This document shows, piece after piece, positions 45,680 through 55,609 of a stretch of DNA of 63,636 nt. Position 1 is the first letter of the stretch. Each line of letters begins with the position of its first letter. The DNA comes from Bacteroidales bacterium (GTDB lineage Bacteria; Bacteroidota; Bacteroidia; Bacteroidales; UBA932): the NCBI GenBank assembly GCA_029007435.1, contig JAQXHU010000093.1, positions 1 through 63,636 of the forward strand. The letters run 5' to 3'. The notes beneath the pieces are model-generated. The model saw only the letters and a program-made list of their open reading frames with translations, did not search any database and had not been told where the DNA came from. The position numbers and the translations under genes are program-made.

Positions 45680-45719
45680 TTTGAGGAACGAATGGAAATA
45701 AAAAAAGGAGATTATAATT

Positions 45720-47612
45720 ATGGGAAAAATTATTGGAATTGACTTGGGTACCACCAACTCTTGCGTTGCGGTGATGGAGGGAAATCAGCCTACAGTCATT
45801 ATCAACAACGAAGGCCAGAGAACAACCCCTTCAGTTGTTGCGTTCACGGATGGCGGAGAGAGAAAGGTCGGCAGCCCGGCTAAACGTCAGGCTATCACCA
45901 ATCCTAAAAACACTGTCTTCTCCATCAAGAGATTTATGGGTGAGACTTATGACCAGGTGGAAAAGGAAATCGAGAGAGTTCCTTATGCTGTTACCAGAGG
46001 TGACAACAATACTCCGAGGGTGGAGATTGAGGGGCGTCAGTATTCTCCTCAGGAGATTTCAGCGATGATTCTCCAGAAGATGAAGAAAACTGCTGAGGAT
46101 TATCTCCGTCAGCCGGTTACCGAGGCTGTCATCACAGTACCGGCATACTTCTCGGATTCACAGCGCCAGGCTACCAAGGAAGCCGGCAAAATCGCAGGCC
46201 TTGATGTTAAACGTATCATCAATGAGCCAACTGCCGCTGCTCTCGCATACGGTCTTGACAAGAAGAACAAGAATATGAAAGTCGCTGTGTTCGACCTTGG
46301 CGGCGGTACATTCGATATCTCTATTATGGAATTGGGCGACGGAGTGTTCGAGGTCAAGTCAACCAACGGCGACACGCATCTTGGCGGTGATGATTTCGAC
46401 CACAAGGTCATCGAGTGGCTTGCCCAGGAGTTCGCTTCAGAGAACGGTGGCGCAGATCTCAGGAAGGATCCGATGGCTCTCCAGAGACTCAAGGATGCTG
46501 CGGAGAAAGCTAAGATTGAACTTTCCAACCAGACATCGACAGAAATCAATCTTCCGTATATTATGCCGGTTGACGGGGTTCCGAAACATCTCGTGAAGAC
46601 TCTCACAAGGGCAAAATTCGAGCAACTCTGCGATGACCTGTTCCAGAGAACTATCGTTCCTTGCCGCAAGGCTCTTGAGGATGCGCATCTGAGTGCCAGC
46701 CAGATTGACGAGGTTCTCCTCGTAGGAGGCTCAAGCCGTATTCCTAAGGTACAGGAGATTGTGAAAGAGTTCTTCGGCAAAGAGCCTAACAAGAGTGTCA
46801 ACCCGGATGAAGTTGTCGCAATCGGAGCGTCAATCCAGGGCGGCGTGCTCGCGGGTGATGTGAAAGATGTGCTTCTTCTTGACGTAACACCGCTTTCTCT
46901 CGGTATCGAGACTCTCGGCGGCGTGATGACAAAGCTCATCGCTTCCAACACCACTATTCCTACCCGCAAGTCAGAAGTGTTCTCGACCGCTGTTGACAAC
47001 CAGCCTTCTGTCGAGATCAAAGTCCTTCAGGGTGAGCGCCCTATGGCCAAAGACAACAAGCAGATCGGCGTGTTCCATCTGGATGGCATAGCCCCTGCTC
47101 CAAGAGGAATTCCTCAGATCGAGGTGACATTCGACATCGACGCCAACGGTATTCTCAACGTTTCTGCCAAAGACAAGGCTACGGGCAAGGAGCAGAATAT
47201 ACGTATTGAGGCTTCTTCAGGTCTCAGCGAGGATGAGATCCAGAGGATGCGTGACGAGGCCAAGGCGAATGAGGCTGCGGACAAGGCCGAGAAGGAAAGG
47301 GTGGACAAGATCAACAATGCTGACGCCCTCTGTTTCCAGAGCGAGAAGAACCTCAAGGATTATGGCGACAAGATTCCTGCAGACAAGAGGGATGCCATCA
47401 ATTCGGCTCTCACAAGCCTGAAGGAGGCTGTCAAGAATCAGAATCTGGCTGATATCGAGACTTATACAAAATCTCTTGAGGAGGCCTGGCACGCAGCATC
47501 TGAATCAATGAACGCAGGTGCGCAGGGTGGCCCGCAGGGACCTCAGGGCTATGGCCCTCAGGGTGGCCCGCAGAATAACGGCCCACAGTCGCAGGGACCG
47601 GACGAGCAGTAA
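45720..47612 (+). CDS. dnaK: Chaperone DnaK (Hsp70)
   Basis: 630 residues, usual length. ATPase domain with [31 protein letters not shown] and [14 protein letters not shown]; substrate-binding domain ([14 protein letters not shown]); helical lid; and a Gly/Pro/Gln-rich tail. Folds and protects proteins with DnaJ and GrpE, neither of which is encoded next to it. Unusually strong ribosome site for this genome. Single-gene unit between hairpins and a strong terminator. No CIRCE element. Confidence 0.98.
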   Translation: MGKIIGIDLGTTNSCVAVMEGNQPTVIINNEGQRTTPSVVAFTDGGERKVGSPAKRQAITNPKNTVFSIKRFMGETYDQVEKEIERVPYAVTRGDNNTPRVEIEGRQYSPQEISAMILQKMKKTAEDYLRQPVTEAVITVPAYFSDSQRQATKEAGKIAGLDVKRIINEPTAAALAYGLDKKNKNMKVAVFDLGGGTFDISIMELGDGVFEVKSTNGDTHLGGDDFDHKVIEWLAQEFASENGGADLRKDPMALQRLKDAAEKAKIELSNQTSTEINLPYIMPVDGVPKHLVKTLTRAKFEQLCDDLFQRTIVPCRKALEDAHLSASQIDEVLLVGGSSRIPKVQEIVKEFFGKEPNKSVNPDEVVAIGASIQGGVLAGDVKDVLLLDVTPLSLGIETLGGVMTKLIASNTTIPTRKSEVFSTAVDNQPSVEIKVLQGERPMAKDNKQIGVFHLDGIAPAPRGIPQIEVTFDIDANGILNVSAKDKATGKEQNIRIEASSGLSEDEIQRMRDEAKANEAADKAEKERVDKINNADALCFQSEKNLKDYGDKIPADKRDAINSALTSLKEAVKNQNLADIETYTKSLEEAWHAASESMNAGAQGGPQGPQGYGPQGGPQNNGPQSQGPDEQ

Positions 47613-47623
47613 TGAGAATAAGT

Positions 47624-47670
47624 AAAAATCAAGAGGGGTTGGCTTGAAAAGCCGGCCCCTCTTGATTTTT
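47624..47670 (+). terminator. dnaK terminator
   Basis: 17-bp stem TCAAGAGGGG-TTGGCTT / AAGCCGG-CCCCTCTTGA (two G-T pairs) with three-base loop, followed by TTTTTATATT. An A5 run in front makes it work on the other strand too. Confidence 0.9.
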
Positions 47671-47699
47671 ATATTCTGTATTGAACTGTGGAAATAATC

Positions 47700-47733
47700 A
47701 AAAAACCGGAAAACGGGATTTCCATTTTCCGGT
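47700..47733 (-). terminator. Terminator of tRNA-Ala
   Basis: On the minus strand ACCGGAAAA / TTTTCCGGT, 9 bp, loop of 11, followed by six T, five bases after the mature tRNA end. Confidence 0.8.
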
Positions 47734-47737
47734 GAAG

Positions 47738-47811
47738 TGGAGGTAGACGGAGTCGAACCGACGACCCTCTGCTTGCAAAGCAGATGCTCTAGCCAACTGA
47801 GCTATACCCCC
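47738..47811 (-). tRNA. tRNA-Ala (UGC)
   Basis: Clover-leaf on the minus strand: acceptor GGGGGTA / TACCTCC with the G3-U70 pair that marks alanine tRNA, D arm AGCTC...GAGC, anticodon stem CTGCT-TTGCAA-type loop with anticodon TGC, T arm with GGTTCGACTCC, discriminator A73. CCA is not encoded. A full promoter precedes it and a terminator follows. Confidence 0.97.
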
Positions 47812-47823
47812 GTTTTGCGTTTG

Positions 47824-47855
47824 CAAATATAGAAGTATTTTCTTAATTTAGCAAA
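47824..47855 (-). promoter_or_regulatory. tRNA-Ala promoter
   Basis: TATATTTG (47831-47824) with TTTTG 20 bp upstream on the minus strand, 12 bases before the tRNA. Confidence 0.7.
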
Positions 47856-47881
47856 ACATAATCACCTTTTTTGCAGACTAT

Positions 47882-48562
47882 ATGGGAATTGTATTGAAAA
47901 CTCCGTCAGACACTATTACTGGTACGCATAAAAACTTCAATGATGTGTCAGATGCCAGACCTGAGACAGAAATCATCAGGCCGCAGGTAGAACTGAGGCC
48001 CGGCCGTCCATCGGATGCCGGCTTCATTGCTGAAACAGTCCTGAATGCGATGGGGAACGGACCGGATACGGATTTTACGCCTTTTTTTGCTGACGAGACT
48101 GACTATCAGGATGTTATAGAAGCTATGACTGTCATCGCCGCTATGGAGGACACTCTTTACAGCTACCGCAATGTTTATGTTGCCGTATGCGGTGATTCAG
48201 TGGCCGGGGCAATGGTGGCATATGACGGGGCCCGATATAAAAAAATGGCTGACAGAACATTCGGACTACTTTCCGAAATCCTTGGTGTGGAGAAACTCAA
48301 TCCCGGAGAGGAAACGGGACCTGACGAATATTACCTTGACTCCTTGTATGTGAATCCGGAATTCAGGGGACACAGCATCGGCAGTATCCTTATGCAGAAT
48401 GAACTGGAAATCGCACAGGGGCTCGGCTTCACTGCCGTCTCGCTTTTAGTGGACCGCAAGAAACCTTGGTTGCACAGGCTCTATTCTAAGTTGGGATTCA
48501 CCGAAGACGGGGAGACTATGTTTTTTGGCGAACCGTATCTCCGTATGGTCCAGTATATTTAG
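47882..48562 (+). CDS. GNAT-family N-acetyltransferase
   Basis: 226 residues. The first 35 residues are polar and variable. The acetyl-CoA motif is LYVNPEFRGHSIGSILMQNELEIA with the Gly of the RGxSIG pyrophosphate loop, then HRLYSKLGF near the C-terminus. Substrate unknown. It ends 46 bases before the GH3 gene in the same direction and may share its transcript. Confidence 0.82.
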   Translation: MGIVLKTPSDTITGTHKNFNDVSDARPETEIIRPQVELRPGRPSDAGFIAETVLNAMGNGPDTDFTPFFADETDYQDVIEAMTVIAAMEDTLYSYRNVYVAVCGDSVAGAMVAYDGARYKKMADRTFGLLSEILGVEKLNPGEETGPDEYYLDSLYVNPEFRGHSIGSILMQNELEIAQGLGFTAVSLLVDRKKPWLHRLYSKLGFTEDGETMFFGEPYLRMVQYI

Positions 48563-48608
48563 GTTCTTTCAGATAAATGCGTTCAATAAGTTTAAAACCA
48601 ATAATAAG

Positions 48609-50936
48609 ATGAAATTAGAACTATTGCCAACAGCCGCCCTTGTAGCACTGGGCCTGATCTCGGCCTCCTGCTCAGAGCAGGTGCGGCCGGCTATCCCTCA
48701 GAATTCTTCTGTTGAGAAAAAAGTGGAAGCTGTACTCAAAAGAATGTCTCTTCAGGACAAGGCCGGCCAGCTTGTCCAGATAACCGCTTCGGAGATAAGC
48801 ACTGACGGCCGTCTTGACACAGTCAAAGTGAGAGAAATGGTCAGGCGATACAGGATAGGCTCTTTCCTGAATGTCTTCAACAATGTGAGCCAGTCCAGGG
48901 AGGTGACAGCCGGATATATGAAGGCCATTCAGGAGATATCCATTCGCGAACTGGGTATTCCGACAGTTTTTGGCCTTGATATGATTCACGGTGCCAGCTA
49001 TCTTTCAGACGCGACATTCTTCCCGCAGGAAATCAACCTTGCCGCCACATTTGACAGGATCTTTGCTTCGGAAATGGGCAGGGTTATGGCTTATGAGACC
49101 CGTGCTGCGATGGTTCCGTGGATATTCTCACCGGTGATGGATCTTGGTCGCGATCCGAGATGGCCACGTCATTGGGAGAGCTGGGGAGAGGACCCTTATC
49201 TCCAGTCGGAGATGGCAGTGTCAGAAACCTTCGGTGCCCAGGGACCTGATCCCAACAATATTGATTTGGAACACGTAGCTGTCAGTGTTAAACATTATCT
49301 CGGTTATGGTGCGCCTGTTACCGGTCAGGACAGGACACCCGCCTGCATCGCTCCGTCTGACCTGAGGGAGAAGTATTTCCGCCCGTTCAAGGAATGTCTT
49401 CGCGCGGGAGCTCTCACCCTGATGGCTAATTCAGCCTCAATCAACGGAGTCCCTGTTCACTCAAGCAGGGAGTATCTGACGGAATGGACAAAAGAGCAGC
49501 TCGGATGGGACGGAATGGTGGTCACCGACTGGGCGGACATAAATAATCTCTATACCAGGGAGCATATCGCTGTTGACCGCAAGGAGGCACTTGAAATAGG
49601 CATCAATGCCGGTGTCGATATGGTTATGGATCCGTATGATCCGACAGTCTGCGACGATATTGTCGAGCTTGTAAAAGAAGGCCGCATATCTGAAAAACGT
49701 CTGGATGACGCCGTCCGCAGGGTGCTCCGTCTCAAAGTCCGTCTTGGCTTGTTTGACAATCCTGTATGGGGTGTGGACAATTATAAGAATTTCGCCTGCA
49801 AGGAGTTCCGTGAAGTGGCGTATCGTTCTGCGGTGGAATCCATCGTGCTGTTGAAGAATGATGACGGTATCCTGCCTCTGAAATCCGGCCAGCGTATTCT
49901 TGTTACCGGACCTAATGCGAATTCAATGAGGACATTGAATGGAGGATGGTCATACAGCTGGCAGGGAGACAGGGCGGACGACTTCGCTGGGGAGTACAAC
50001 ACAATCTATGAGGCTCTGAGAGGAAGATTTGGCTCCGATATGGTGGAATATGTTCCTGGAGTTGTTTATTCCGGTGACAATTGGCAGTCTGAGACTGTAC
50101 TTGATTTAAGGGCTGTCTCAAAAGCCGTTTCGAGAGCAGATGTTGTTGTGGTCTGCGTTGGAGAAAACTCGTACTGCGAGACTCCGGGCAATATCAATGA
50201 CCTGAATCTTTCCAGAAACCAGAAGAGTCTTGTGAAAATGGTTGCCGCATATGATAAGCCTGTAGTTATGGTGCTCAACGAAGGCCGTCCGAGAATCATC
50301 AACGACATCGAACCGTATGTTGACGCTGTGATTGACGTGATGCTTCCGGGCAATTTCGGAGGTGACGCTCTTGCCGCTCTTGTCAGCGGAGACGAGAATT
50401 TCAGCGGAAAGCTTCCATTCACCTACAGCAAATATGTAAATGCCCTTCATACATATGATTACAAAGTAAGTGAGAATGTGCAGACTATGGAGGGAATGTA
50501 CAATTACGACGCCGTTATGGATGTCCAGTGGCCGTTCGGTCACGGACTCAGCTATACGGAGTTCGAATATTCCGACCTTAAGCCGGTTTCCCCGAAGGGC
50601 GGGGAGTTCCGTCCTGGTGACAGTCTGGCTTTCGAAGTGACTGTCAAAAACACGGGAGACGTTAAAGGCAAGGAGTCAGTCCTGCTGTATTCAAGCGATC
50701 TGGTGGCAAGTGTCGTTCCTGATGTAAGAAGACTGCGCCAGTTCGCGAAAATAGAACTCGCGCCGGGCGAGTCCAGGACTGTGCGTCTTGAATTCCCGGC
50801 CGATGATCTTGCTTTCGTAGGACGTGACGGTAGATGGCGTCTGGAAAAAGGGCAGTTCAGAATCGCCTGTGGCGGCCTGTCTCTCCTGATAAACTGCATT
50901 CAGACAAAGGTGTGGGACACTCCTAATGTGGATTGA
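48609..50936 (+). CDS. Glycoside hydrolase family 3 beta-glucosidase (BglX-like lipoprotein)
   Basis: 775 residues. Lipobox ISASC (Cys21), so exported and anchored. GH3 N-terminal barrel with FGLDMIHGA, the KH-type VSVKHYLGYG, and nucleophile D307 in GMVVTDWAD; GH3 C-terminal sandwich with VVVCVGENSYCETPG; and a fibronectin-III-like end (FRPGDSLAFEVTVKNTG). Cleaves terminal beta-glucosides in the periplasm. Start at 48609 (MKLELLPTAAL). No SusC/SusD neighbours, so it is not part of a polysaccharide locus in this window. Confidence 0.93.
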   Translation: MKLELLPTAALVALGLISASCSEQVRPAIPQNSSVEKKVEAVLKRMSLQDKAGQLVQITASEISTDGRLDTVKVREMVRRYRIGSFLNVFNNVSQSREVTAGYMKAIQEISIRELGIPTVFGLDMIHGASYLSDATFFPQEINLAATFDRIFASEMGRVMAYETRAAMVPWIFSPVMDLGRDPRWPRHWESWGEDPYLQSEMAVSETFGAQGPDPNNIDLEHVAVSVKHYLGYGAPVTGQDRTPACIAPSDLREKYFRPFKECLRAGALTLMANSASINGVPVHSSREYLTEWTKEQLGWDGMVVTDWADINNLYTREHIAVDRKEALEIGINAGVDMVMDPYDPTVCDDIVELVKEGRISEKRLDDAVRRVLRLKVRLGLFDNPVWGVDNYKNFACKEFREVAYRSAVESIVLLKNDDGILPLKSGQRILVTGPNANSMRTLNGGWSYSWQGDRADDFAGEYNTIYEALRGRFGSDMVEYVPGVVYSGDNWQSETVLDLRAVSKAVSRADVVVVCVGENSYCETPGNINDLNLSRNQKSLVKMVAAYDKPVVMVLNEGRPRIINDIEPYVDAVIDVMLPGNFGGDALAALVSGDENFSGKLPFTYSKYVNALHTYDYKVSENVQTMEGMYNYDAVMDVQWPFGHGLSYTEFEYSDLKPVSPKGGEFRPGDSLAFEVTVKNTGDVKGKESVLLYSSDLVASVVPDVRRLRQFAKIELAPGESRTVRLEFPADDLAFVGRDGRWRLEKGQFRIACGGLSLLINCIQTKVWDTPNVD

Positions 50937-51537
50937 GCACCCCTGTCTCGATGAACATTTTTCTATAGGCACCGGCTTTCTTCTCAAGCGCCAGCGGATA
51001 TGCCCTGGACGAGGAAGGAAGCCGGTACAGTTTCATACTCCTGAACACTCCCGGCTCAGTCTCTGCCCTGAATTCTGACCAGCTGCCTACAGCAGGCTTC
51101 CCGCAGCCGAACATATCCACGACAACGTCCGTAGCCTTCTCTCCGGTCGTGACGACGGCATTGCATTCCGGAATCTCCCTGAGAAGCCCGGGGATGTCGG
51201 ATGCTTCGGCCACTTCCAGGAACTTGTCGGAGGCGTTGTCTTTCAGCCTTACCACCTTGCAGGCAGTGTCGTACATAGCGATTCCCGCCTGGTTGCAGAA
51301 ATCCACAATCTTCTGTTTGTCAAACTTTTTAAGCATTTCTCCATCCTTTGTCCTCAGGATGAAATGCTCTTTGTCTCCGAAGAAAACAAGGCCAGCTATT
51401 CGCCACATATCATTGGTGAAATTCGGGTAATAGAACACTATGCTCCAGCGTTTTTCCGGAGGTGGAAAGCTGCCCAGCATAAGTATCTTGGCATTTGCCG
51501 GCAGGAATGGTTCGAATGGATGATTCTCAGTTGTCAT
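50923..51537 (-). CDS. Uracil-DNA glycosylase superfamily protein (Mug/TDG type)
   Basis: 204 residues. ILMLGSFPPPEKRW at the N-terminus, MYDTACKVVRLKDNASDKF in the middle, VVTTGEKATDVV, and the C-terminal LPSSSRAYPL: the shape of mismatch-specific uracil/thymine glycosylases. Base excision repair is the likely role. Start at 51537 (MTTENHPFE). Its 3' end overlaps the GH3 gene by 14 bases, convergent. Confidence 0.82.
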   Translation of the reverse strand: MTTENHPFEPFLPANAKILMLGSFPPPEKRWSIVFYYPNFTNDMWRIAGLVFFGDKEHFILRTKDGEMLKKFDKQKIVDFCNQAGIAMYDTACKVVRLKDNASDKFLEVAEASDIPGLLREIPECNAVVTTGEKATDVVVDMFGCGKPAVGSWSEFRAETEPGVFRSMKLYRLPSSSRAYPLALEKKAGAYRKMFIETGVLNPH

Positions 51538-51594
51538 AATGCTGCGAAAATACAAAAAATCCTAATATTTAGTATATCAGGCTTCAGATTGGCA

Positions 51595-51625
51595 TTGTTA
51601 GATTGGTTGATAATTGTTATATTTG
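51595..51625 (+). promoter_or_regulatory. Promoter of lplA-gcv operon
   Basis: TTG at 51595-51597 and TATATTTG at 51618-51625, 20 bp apart; the ATG follows 20 bases later, leaving no room for a glycine riboswitch. Confidence 0.7.
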
Positions 51626-51645
51626 AAGATTGAAAAACTTATTAT

Positions 51646-52698
51646 ATGGTACATATATCATTACCGGAAGGGGATTCAGGCCGCAGGCTGGTGTTCTATC
51701 TCGCGATGGAAGAATATGTCGCGGAAAACCTTGACAGCATCGCTGGAAAAGGTGGGGATGCTTTCTTTCTGTGGCAAGTTCCGCCTACTGTGATTTTCGG
51801 AAGAAATCAGGTTATGGAGGCCGAGGTCAATATGCCGTATTGCAGGGAAAAAGGAATACAACTGTACCGCAGAAAGAGCGGCGGCGGTTGTGTCTATTCC
51901 GACTGGGGCAACATAATGCTTTCTTTCATAACGCCTTCCACGGATGTGGCATTCACATTTGAAAAATATCTTGAACGTCTCGCTTTCATTTTGAGGAGGG
52001 CCGGCCTCAAGGCGGAAAGATCCGGGCGCAATGATGTGCTTGTGGACGGAAAGAAGGTGTCGGGCAATGCGTATTTTCTCCAGCCCAAAACCAGTATTGT
52101 TCACGGGACAATGCTCTTCGACAGCGATTTTGATGAACTGGTGAAGGCTATCACCCCTTCTGAAGCAAAGATAAAGAGCAAAGGTGTTGAGTCTGTACGT
52201 CAGCACGTGACGAATGTCAGGCCATATTTTGAGGCGGCTGAATCCGAATGGCAGAGAAAACTTGCGGATATCAGATTGTACAAAAAGTATCTTATATCCG
52301 AATTCTGCGGAATAAAAGATGAGAATGGCCGGCTCAAGGCCCTTGACGAGGTGGTCCTGACTCCTGAACAGATTGCCGAAATAGAGAAAATCGAACTGAC
52401 TTATCTGGATCCTGCTTTCCTTGAAGGGCGCAATCACGCATACAGTGTCAGCCACAAGGGGAAGATTGAAGGTATCGGTGAGATGAGCATTGACTTCGAC
52501 ATTGACCTCGGAAAGATTGTAAAATGCAATGTGTCAGGAGACTACTTCTCTGTGAAAGAAGGTATCGGTGAATACCTTACAAGTCTTTTGGCAGGCGTTC
52601 CGGACGAGAGGCCGGTGGTTGAGGCAAGGCTTTCGGGCGCCGATCTTGCGCAGTTCGTCCCGGGACTCGATGTCGGGAGCTTTTTGAGTTTACTGTAA
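51646..52698 (+). CDS. lplA: Lipoate-protein ligase
   Basis: 350 residues. Adenylates lipoate and attaches it to lipoyl domains. Motifs: YRRKSGGGCVYSDWGN (lipoyl-AMP loop), GRNDVLVDGKKVSGNAY with the catalytic Lys, HGTMLFDSD, and a C-terminal accessory domain. First gene of the glycine cleavage operon, so GcvH (next but one) is the likely substrate. This implies use of scavenged lipoate. Confidence 0.92.
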   Translation: MVHISLPEGDSGRRLVFYLAMEEYVAENLDSIAGKGGDAFFLWQVPPTVIFGRNQVMEAEVNMPYCREKGIQLYRRKSGGGCVYSDWGNIMLSFITPSTDVAFTFEKYLERLAFILRRAGLKAERSGRNDVLVDGKKVSGNAYFLQPKTSIVHGTMLFDSDFDELVKAITPSEAKIKSKGVESVRQHVTNVRPYFEAAESEWQRKLADIRLYKKYLISEFCGIKDENGRLKALDEVVLTPEQIAEIEKIELTYLDPAFLEGRNHAYSVSHKGKIEGIGEMSIDFDIDLGKIVKCNVSGDYFSVKEGIGEYLTSLLAGVPDERPVVEARLSGADLAQFVPGLDVGSFLSLL

Positions 52699-52715
52699 TT
52701 AATAATACTTGAACA

Positions 52716-53819
52716 ATGGAAGAAAATCTTAAAAGAACCTGTCTTTATGATAGTCACGTGGCTCTTGGCGCGAAAATGAGCCCGTTCGCAGGCTTTATGA
52801 TGCCGATTCAATACTCCTCCATCACTGAGGAACATAATTCTGTAAGGCATAAGGTCGGAATGTTCGACGTCTCCCATATGGGCGAGGTCTTCATAAGCGG
52901 ACCTGACGCAGAGAAATATGTGAATCACATCTTCACCAATGATATCCGCGGATTCGAATCCGGCAAGGTGCTCTATGGGATGATGCTGCATCCTGCAGGA
53001 GGTGTGGTTGACGACCTGTTGGTTTACAGGGAGTTCGAGCCTGACCATTTCCTTTTGGTGGTCAACGCCGCCAATATTGACAAGGATTATGCGTGGATGC
53101 TCTCCCAGTCAGAGGGCTATGACGTGAAGATTGTCAATGAATCCGATAAATGGGGCCAGATTGCGGTTCAGGGCCCTGAAGCTGAGAATATTGTGACTGA
53201 GGTTCCCGGTCTCAAGGAGGCTGCAGGACTTTCTTTTTATACTTATTATGAGTCAGAGTGGAAAGGCGTCAGGATGATAGTAAGCCGCACCGGATATACC
53301 GGAGAAGACGGATTCGAGCTCTATACAGACATTGAGGGAACAAAGGAAATATGGAAGCTTCTTCTCGAAGCGGGCGTGACTCCTTGCGGACTCGGCTGCC
53401 GTGACACCCTCAGATTCGAGGCAGGACTTCCTCTTTACGGAGACGAACTTTCAGACGATATCACCCCTGTCGAGGCCGGCCTCGGAATGTTCTGCAAACT
53501 TGACAAGGAGGAGTTCATCGGCAAGGATGCGCTCGTGCGGCAGAAAGCTGAGGGCCCGAAGAAGAAACTCGTCGGAATCGAGCTCCAGGACAAGGCCATT
53601 CCAAGGGCTACCTATCCTGTTGAGACAGAGGCTGGAGAGCAGATTGGCGTGGTGACCACGGGCTACCATTCAATCTCCCTTGACAAGAGCATCTGCTTCG
53701 CCCTTGTCGATGCGGCATACGCTCCGCTCGGCACTCAGGTGATGATCCGCATCAGGAAGAAAGTCTTCCCGGGAATCGTCATCAAGAAGCGTTTCTACCA
53801 GACAAATTACAAGAAATAA
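52716..53819 (+). CDS. gcvT: Glycine cleavage T-protein (aminomethyltransferase)
   Basis: 367 residues, usual length. Moves the aminomethyl carbon from GcvH to tetrahydrofolate, releasing ammonia. Motifs: FAGFMMPIQYSS, FDVSHMGEV with the folate-site Asp region, GRDTL-type LGCRDTLRFEAGLPLYG, and TSGG-like tail VVTTGYHS. 17 bases after lplA. Confidence 0.96.
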   Translation: MEENLKRTCLYDSHVALGAKMSPFAGFMMPIQYSSITEEHNSVRHKVGMFDVSHMGEVFISGPDAEKYVNHIFTNDIRGFESGKVLYGMMLHPAGGVVDDLLVYREFEPDHFLLVVNAANIDKDYAWMLSQSEGYDVKIVNESDKWGQIAVQGPEAENIVTEVPGLKEAAGLSFYTYYESEWKGVRMIVSRTGYTGEDGFELYTDIEGTKEIWKLLLEAGVTPCGLGCRDTLRFEAGLPLYGDELSDDITPVEAGLGMFCKLDKEEFIGKDALVRQKAEGPKKKLVGIELQDKAIPRATYPVETEAGEQIGVVTTGYHSISLDKSICFALVDAAYAPLGTQVMIRIRKKVFPGIVIKKRFYQTNYKK

Positions 53820-53845
53820 TCACAAAACACAAAAGCACTTTTAAT

Positions 53846-54226
53846 ATGAGCAAAATTATTGAAGGTCTCAAATACAGCGAGACACACGAGTGGGTAAAAG
53901 TTGAAGGCAATATTGCGGTTATCGGCGTTTCCGACTATGCACAGAAGGAAATGGGTGATATCACATACGTGGATATGCCTGATGTTGACGATGAGGTTAC
54001 CAGGGAGGAGGAGTTCGGCGCTCTCGAGAGCGTGAAGGCTTCCAGCGACCTTGTTTGCCCTGTCAGCGGCGTTGTGGTGGAGAAGAACGAGGCTCTTGAG
54101 GATGCTCCTGAACTCATCAACCAGGACCCTTATGAGAACTGGATTATCAAGGTTGAGATGAGCGATGCTTCCGAGCTTGATTCGCTTCTCGACGCTGCCG
54201 GTTACGCCAGCCTTATCGGGGAATAA
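53846..54226 (+). CDS. gcvH: Glycine cleavage H-protein
   Basis: 126 residues. Lipoyl carrier of the complex. The lipoylated lysine is K64 in GALESVKASSDL; HEWVKVEGNIAVIGVSDYAQ is the family N-terminal block. Sits between T and P proteins; likely modified by the ligase encoded at 51646. Confidence 0.97.
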   Translation: MSKIIEGLKYSETHEWVKVEGNIAVIGVSDYAQKEMGDITYVDMPDVDDEVTREEEFGALESVKASSDLVCPVSGVVVEKNEALEDAPELINQDPYENWIIKVEMSDASELDSLLDAAGYASLIGE

Positions 54227-54265
54227 TTCCTTGGTCCGCATCTGCGGAACTTAAAACTGAAATAT

Positions 54266-55591
54266 ATGTCAACATTCTCATATTTTCCTCATACAGAGGA
54301 TGATATAAAGGAAATGCTGCAGCGCATAGGGGTCTCTTCACTGGATGACCTCTATGCTGATGTGCCTGCCGAGTTCATCTTCAAGGGTCAGTACGACCTG
54401 CCGGATGCAATGTCGGAGCAGCAGATTCGCGAGCATTTCGCCGCCCTTGACAGCCGCAATACCAAGCTGAAGATTTTCGCCGGCGCAGGGGCATACGACC
54501 ACTACACACCTTCAGTCGTGCCTTATCTCGCCGCAAGGTCAGAGTTCAGCACGGCCTACACTCCTTACCAGGCCGAGATTTCCCAGGGAACGCTCCGCTA
54601 TATCTTTGAGTACCAGAGTATGATCTGCGAGCTTACCGGTATGGAAATCTCCAATGCATCAATGTATGACGGCCCTACTGCCGCCGCCGAGGCAATGTTT
54701 ATGGCAATGGCCTGCACCAAGAAGAAGACCAGGGTTCTCCTTTCGGACACCCTTCTTCCTAATGTCCGCAGGGTAGTCGAGACATACGCCGGATTCCACG
54801 GGGTACAGCTCGGAAACATTGCCCAAAAAGACGGCCAGACCTCACTTGAGGCCCTGAAGGCTGAACTTGCTGCGGGTGATGTGGCAGGTATAATCGTTCC
54901 TGCGGTAAACAGGTTCGGAATCGTTGAGGATTTCACTGGTTTCGCCGAGGCGGTGCACGAGGCCAAGGCCATTGTCGTGGAGTATTGCGACCCTTCAGTC
55001 CTCGCAGTCATCAAGACTCCGGGAGATTGGGGATTCGACGTGGCAGTGGGCGACGGACAGCCTCTTGGACTTCCGCTCAATTTCGGCGGCCCTTATGTAG
55101 GCTTCATGGCCTGCAGCAAGGAGCACGTGCGCAAATTGCCTGGACGTATTGTAGGACAGACAGAGGACAAGGAAGGAAGGCGTTGCTTCGTACTCACCCT
55201 CCAGGCCCGCGAACAGCATATCCGCAGGGAGAAGGCTACCAGCAACATCTGCTCCAATGAGAGTTTGATGGCCCTGTATGTGACTATTTATCTGTCACTT
55301 ATGGGACCTGAGGGATTGCACAAGGTCAATTCTCTCTCATCTTGCGGAGCACATTATCTCCACGACGAACTTCTCGCCACAGGCAAATTCGAGGAAGTAT
55401 TCGACAAGCCTTACGTGAAGGAATTCGTCCTCAAGCCGCTTGTTCCTGTAGAGAAACTACAGCAGGCTCTTCTGGACGCAGGCTATTTCGGAGCTCTCGC
55501 CACAGACGAGGGATATGTGAGCTTCTGCGTGACAGAGAAACGTACAAAGGCTGAGATTGACGGTCTTGCAGCAGTAGTGAAAGGACTTTAA
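54266..55591 (+). CDS. gcvPA: Glycine dehydrogenase (decarboxylating) subunit 1
   Basis: 441 residues. N-terminal half of the P-protein: FPHTEDDIKEML, YTPYQAEISQGTLRYIFEYQSM split across the active site, MYDGPTAAAEAM, GGPYVGFMA and NICSNESLMAL. It lacks the PLP lysine, which lies in subunit 2. In many Bacteroidales GcvP is one chain of about 950 residues; here it is two genes with 18 bases between them. Confidence 0.96.
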   Translation: MSTFSYFPHTEDDIKEMLQRIGVSSLDDLYADVPAEFIFKGQYDLPDAMSEQQIREHFAALDSRNTKLKIFAGAGAYDHYTPSVVPYLAARSEFSTAYTPYQAEISQGTLRYIFEYQSMICELTGMEISNASMYDGPTAAAEAMFMAMACTKKKTRVLLSDTLLPNVRRVVETYAGFHGVQLGNIAQKDGQTSLEALKAELAAGDVAGIIVPAVNRFGIVEDFTGFAEAVHEAKAIVVEYCDPSVLAVIKTPGDWGFDVAVGDGQPLGLPLNFGGPYVGFMACSKEHVRKLPGRIVGQTEDKEGRRCFVLTLQAREQHIRREKATSNICSNESLMALYVTIYLSLMGPEGLHKVNSLSSCGAHYLHDELLATGKFEEVFDKPYVKEFVLKPLVPVEKLQQALLDAGYFGALATDEGYVSFCVTEKRTKAEIDGLAAVVKGL

Positions 55592-55609
55592 TCAGAGGAG
55601 GATACTTGT

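Noticed and set aside
51598..51645. Glycine riboswitch before the lplA-gcv operon
   Set aside because: Only about 20 bases separate the -7 box from the ATG, too short for an aptamer.
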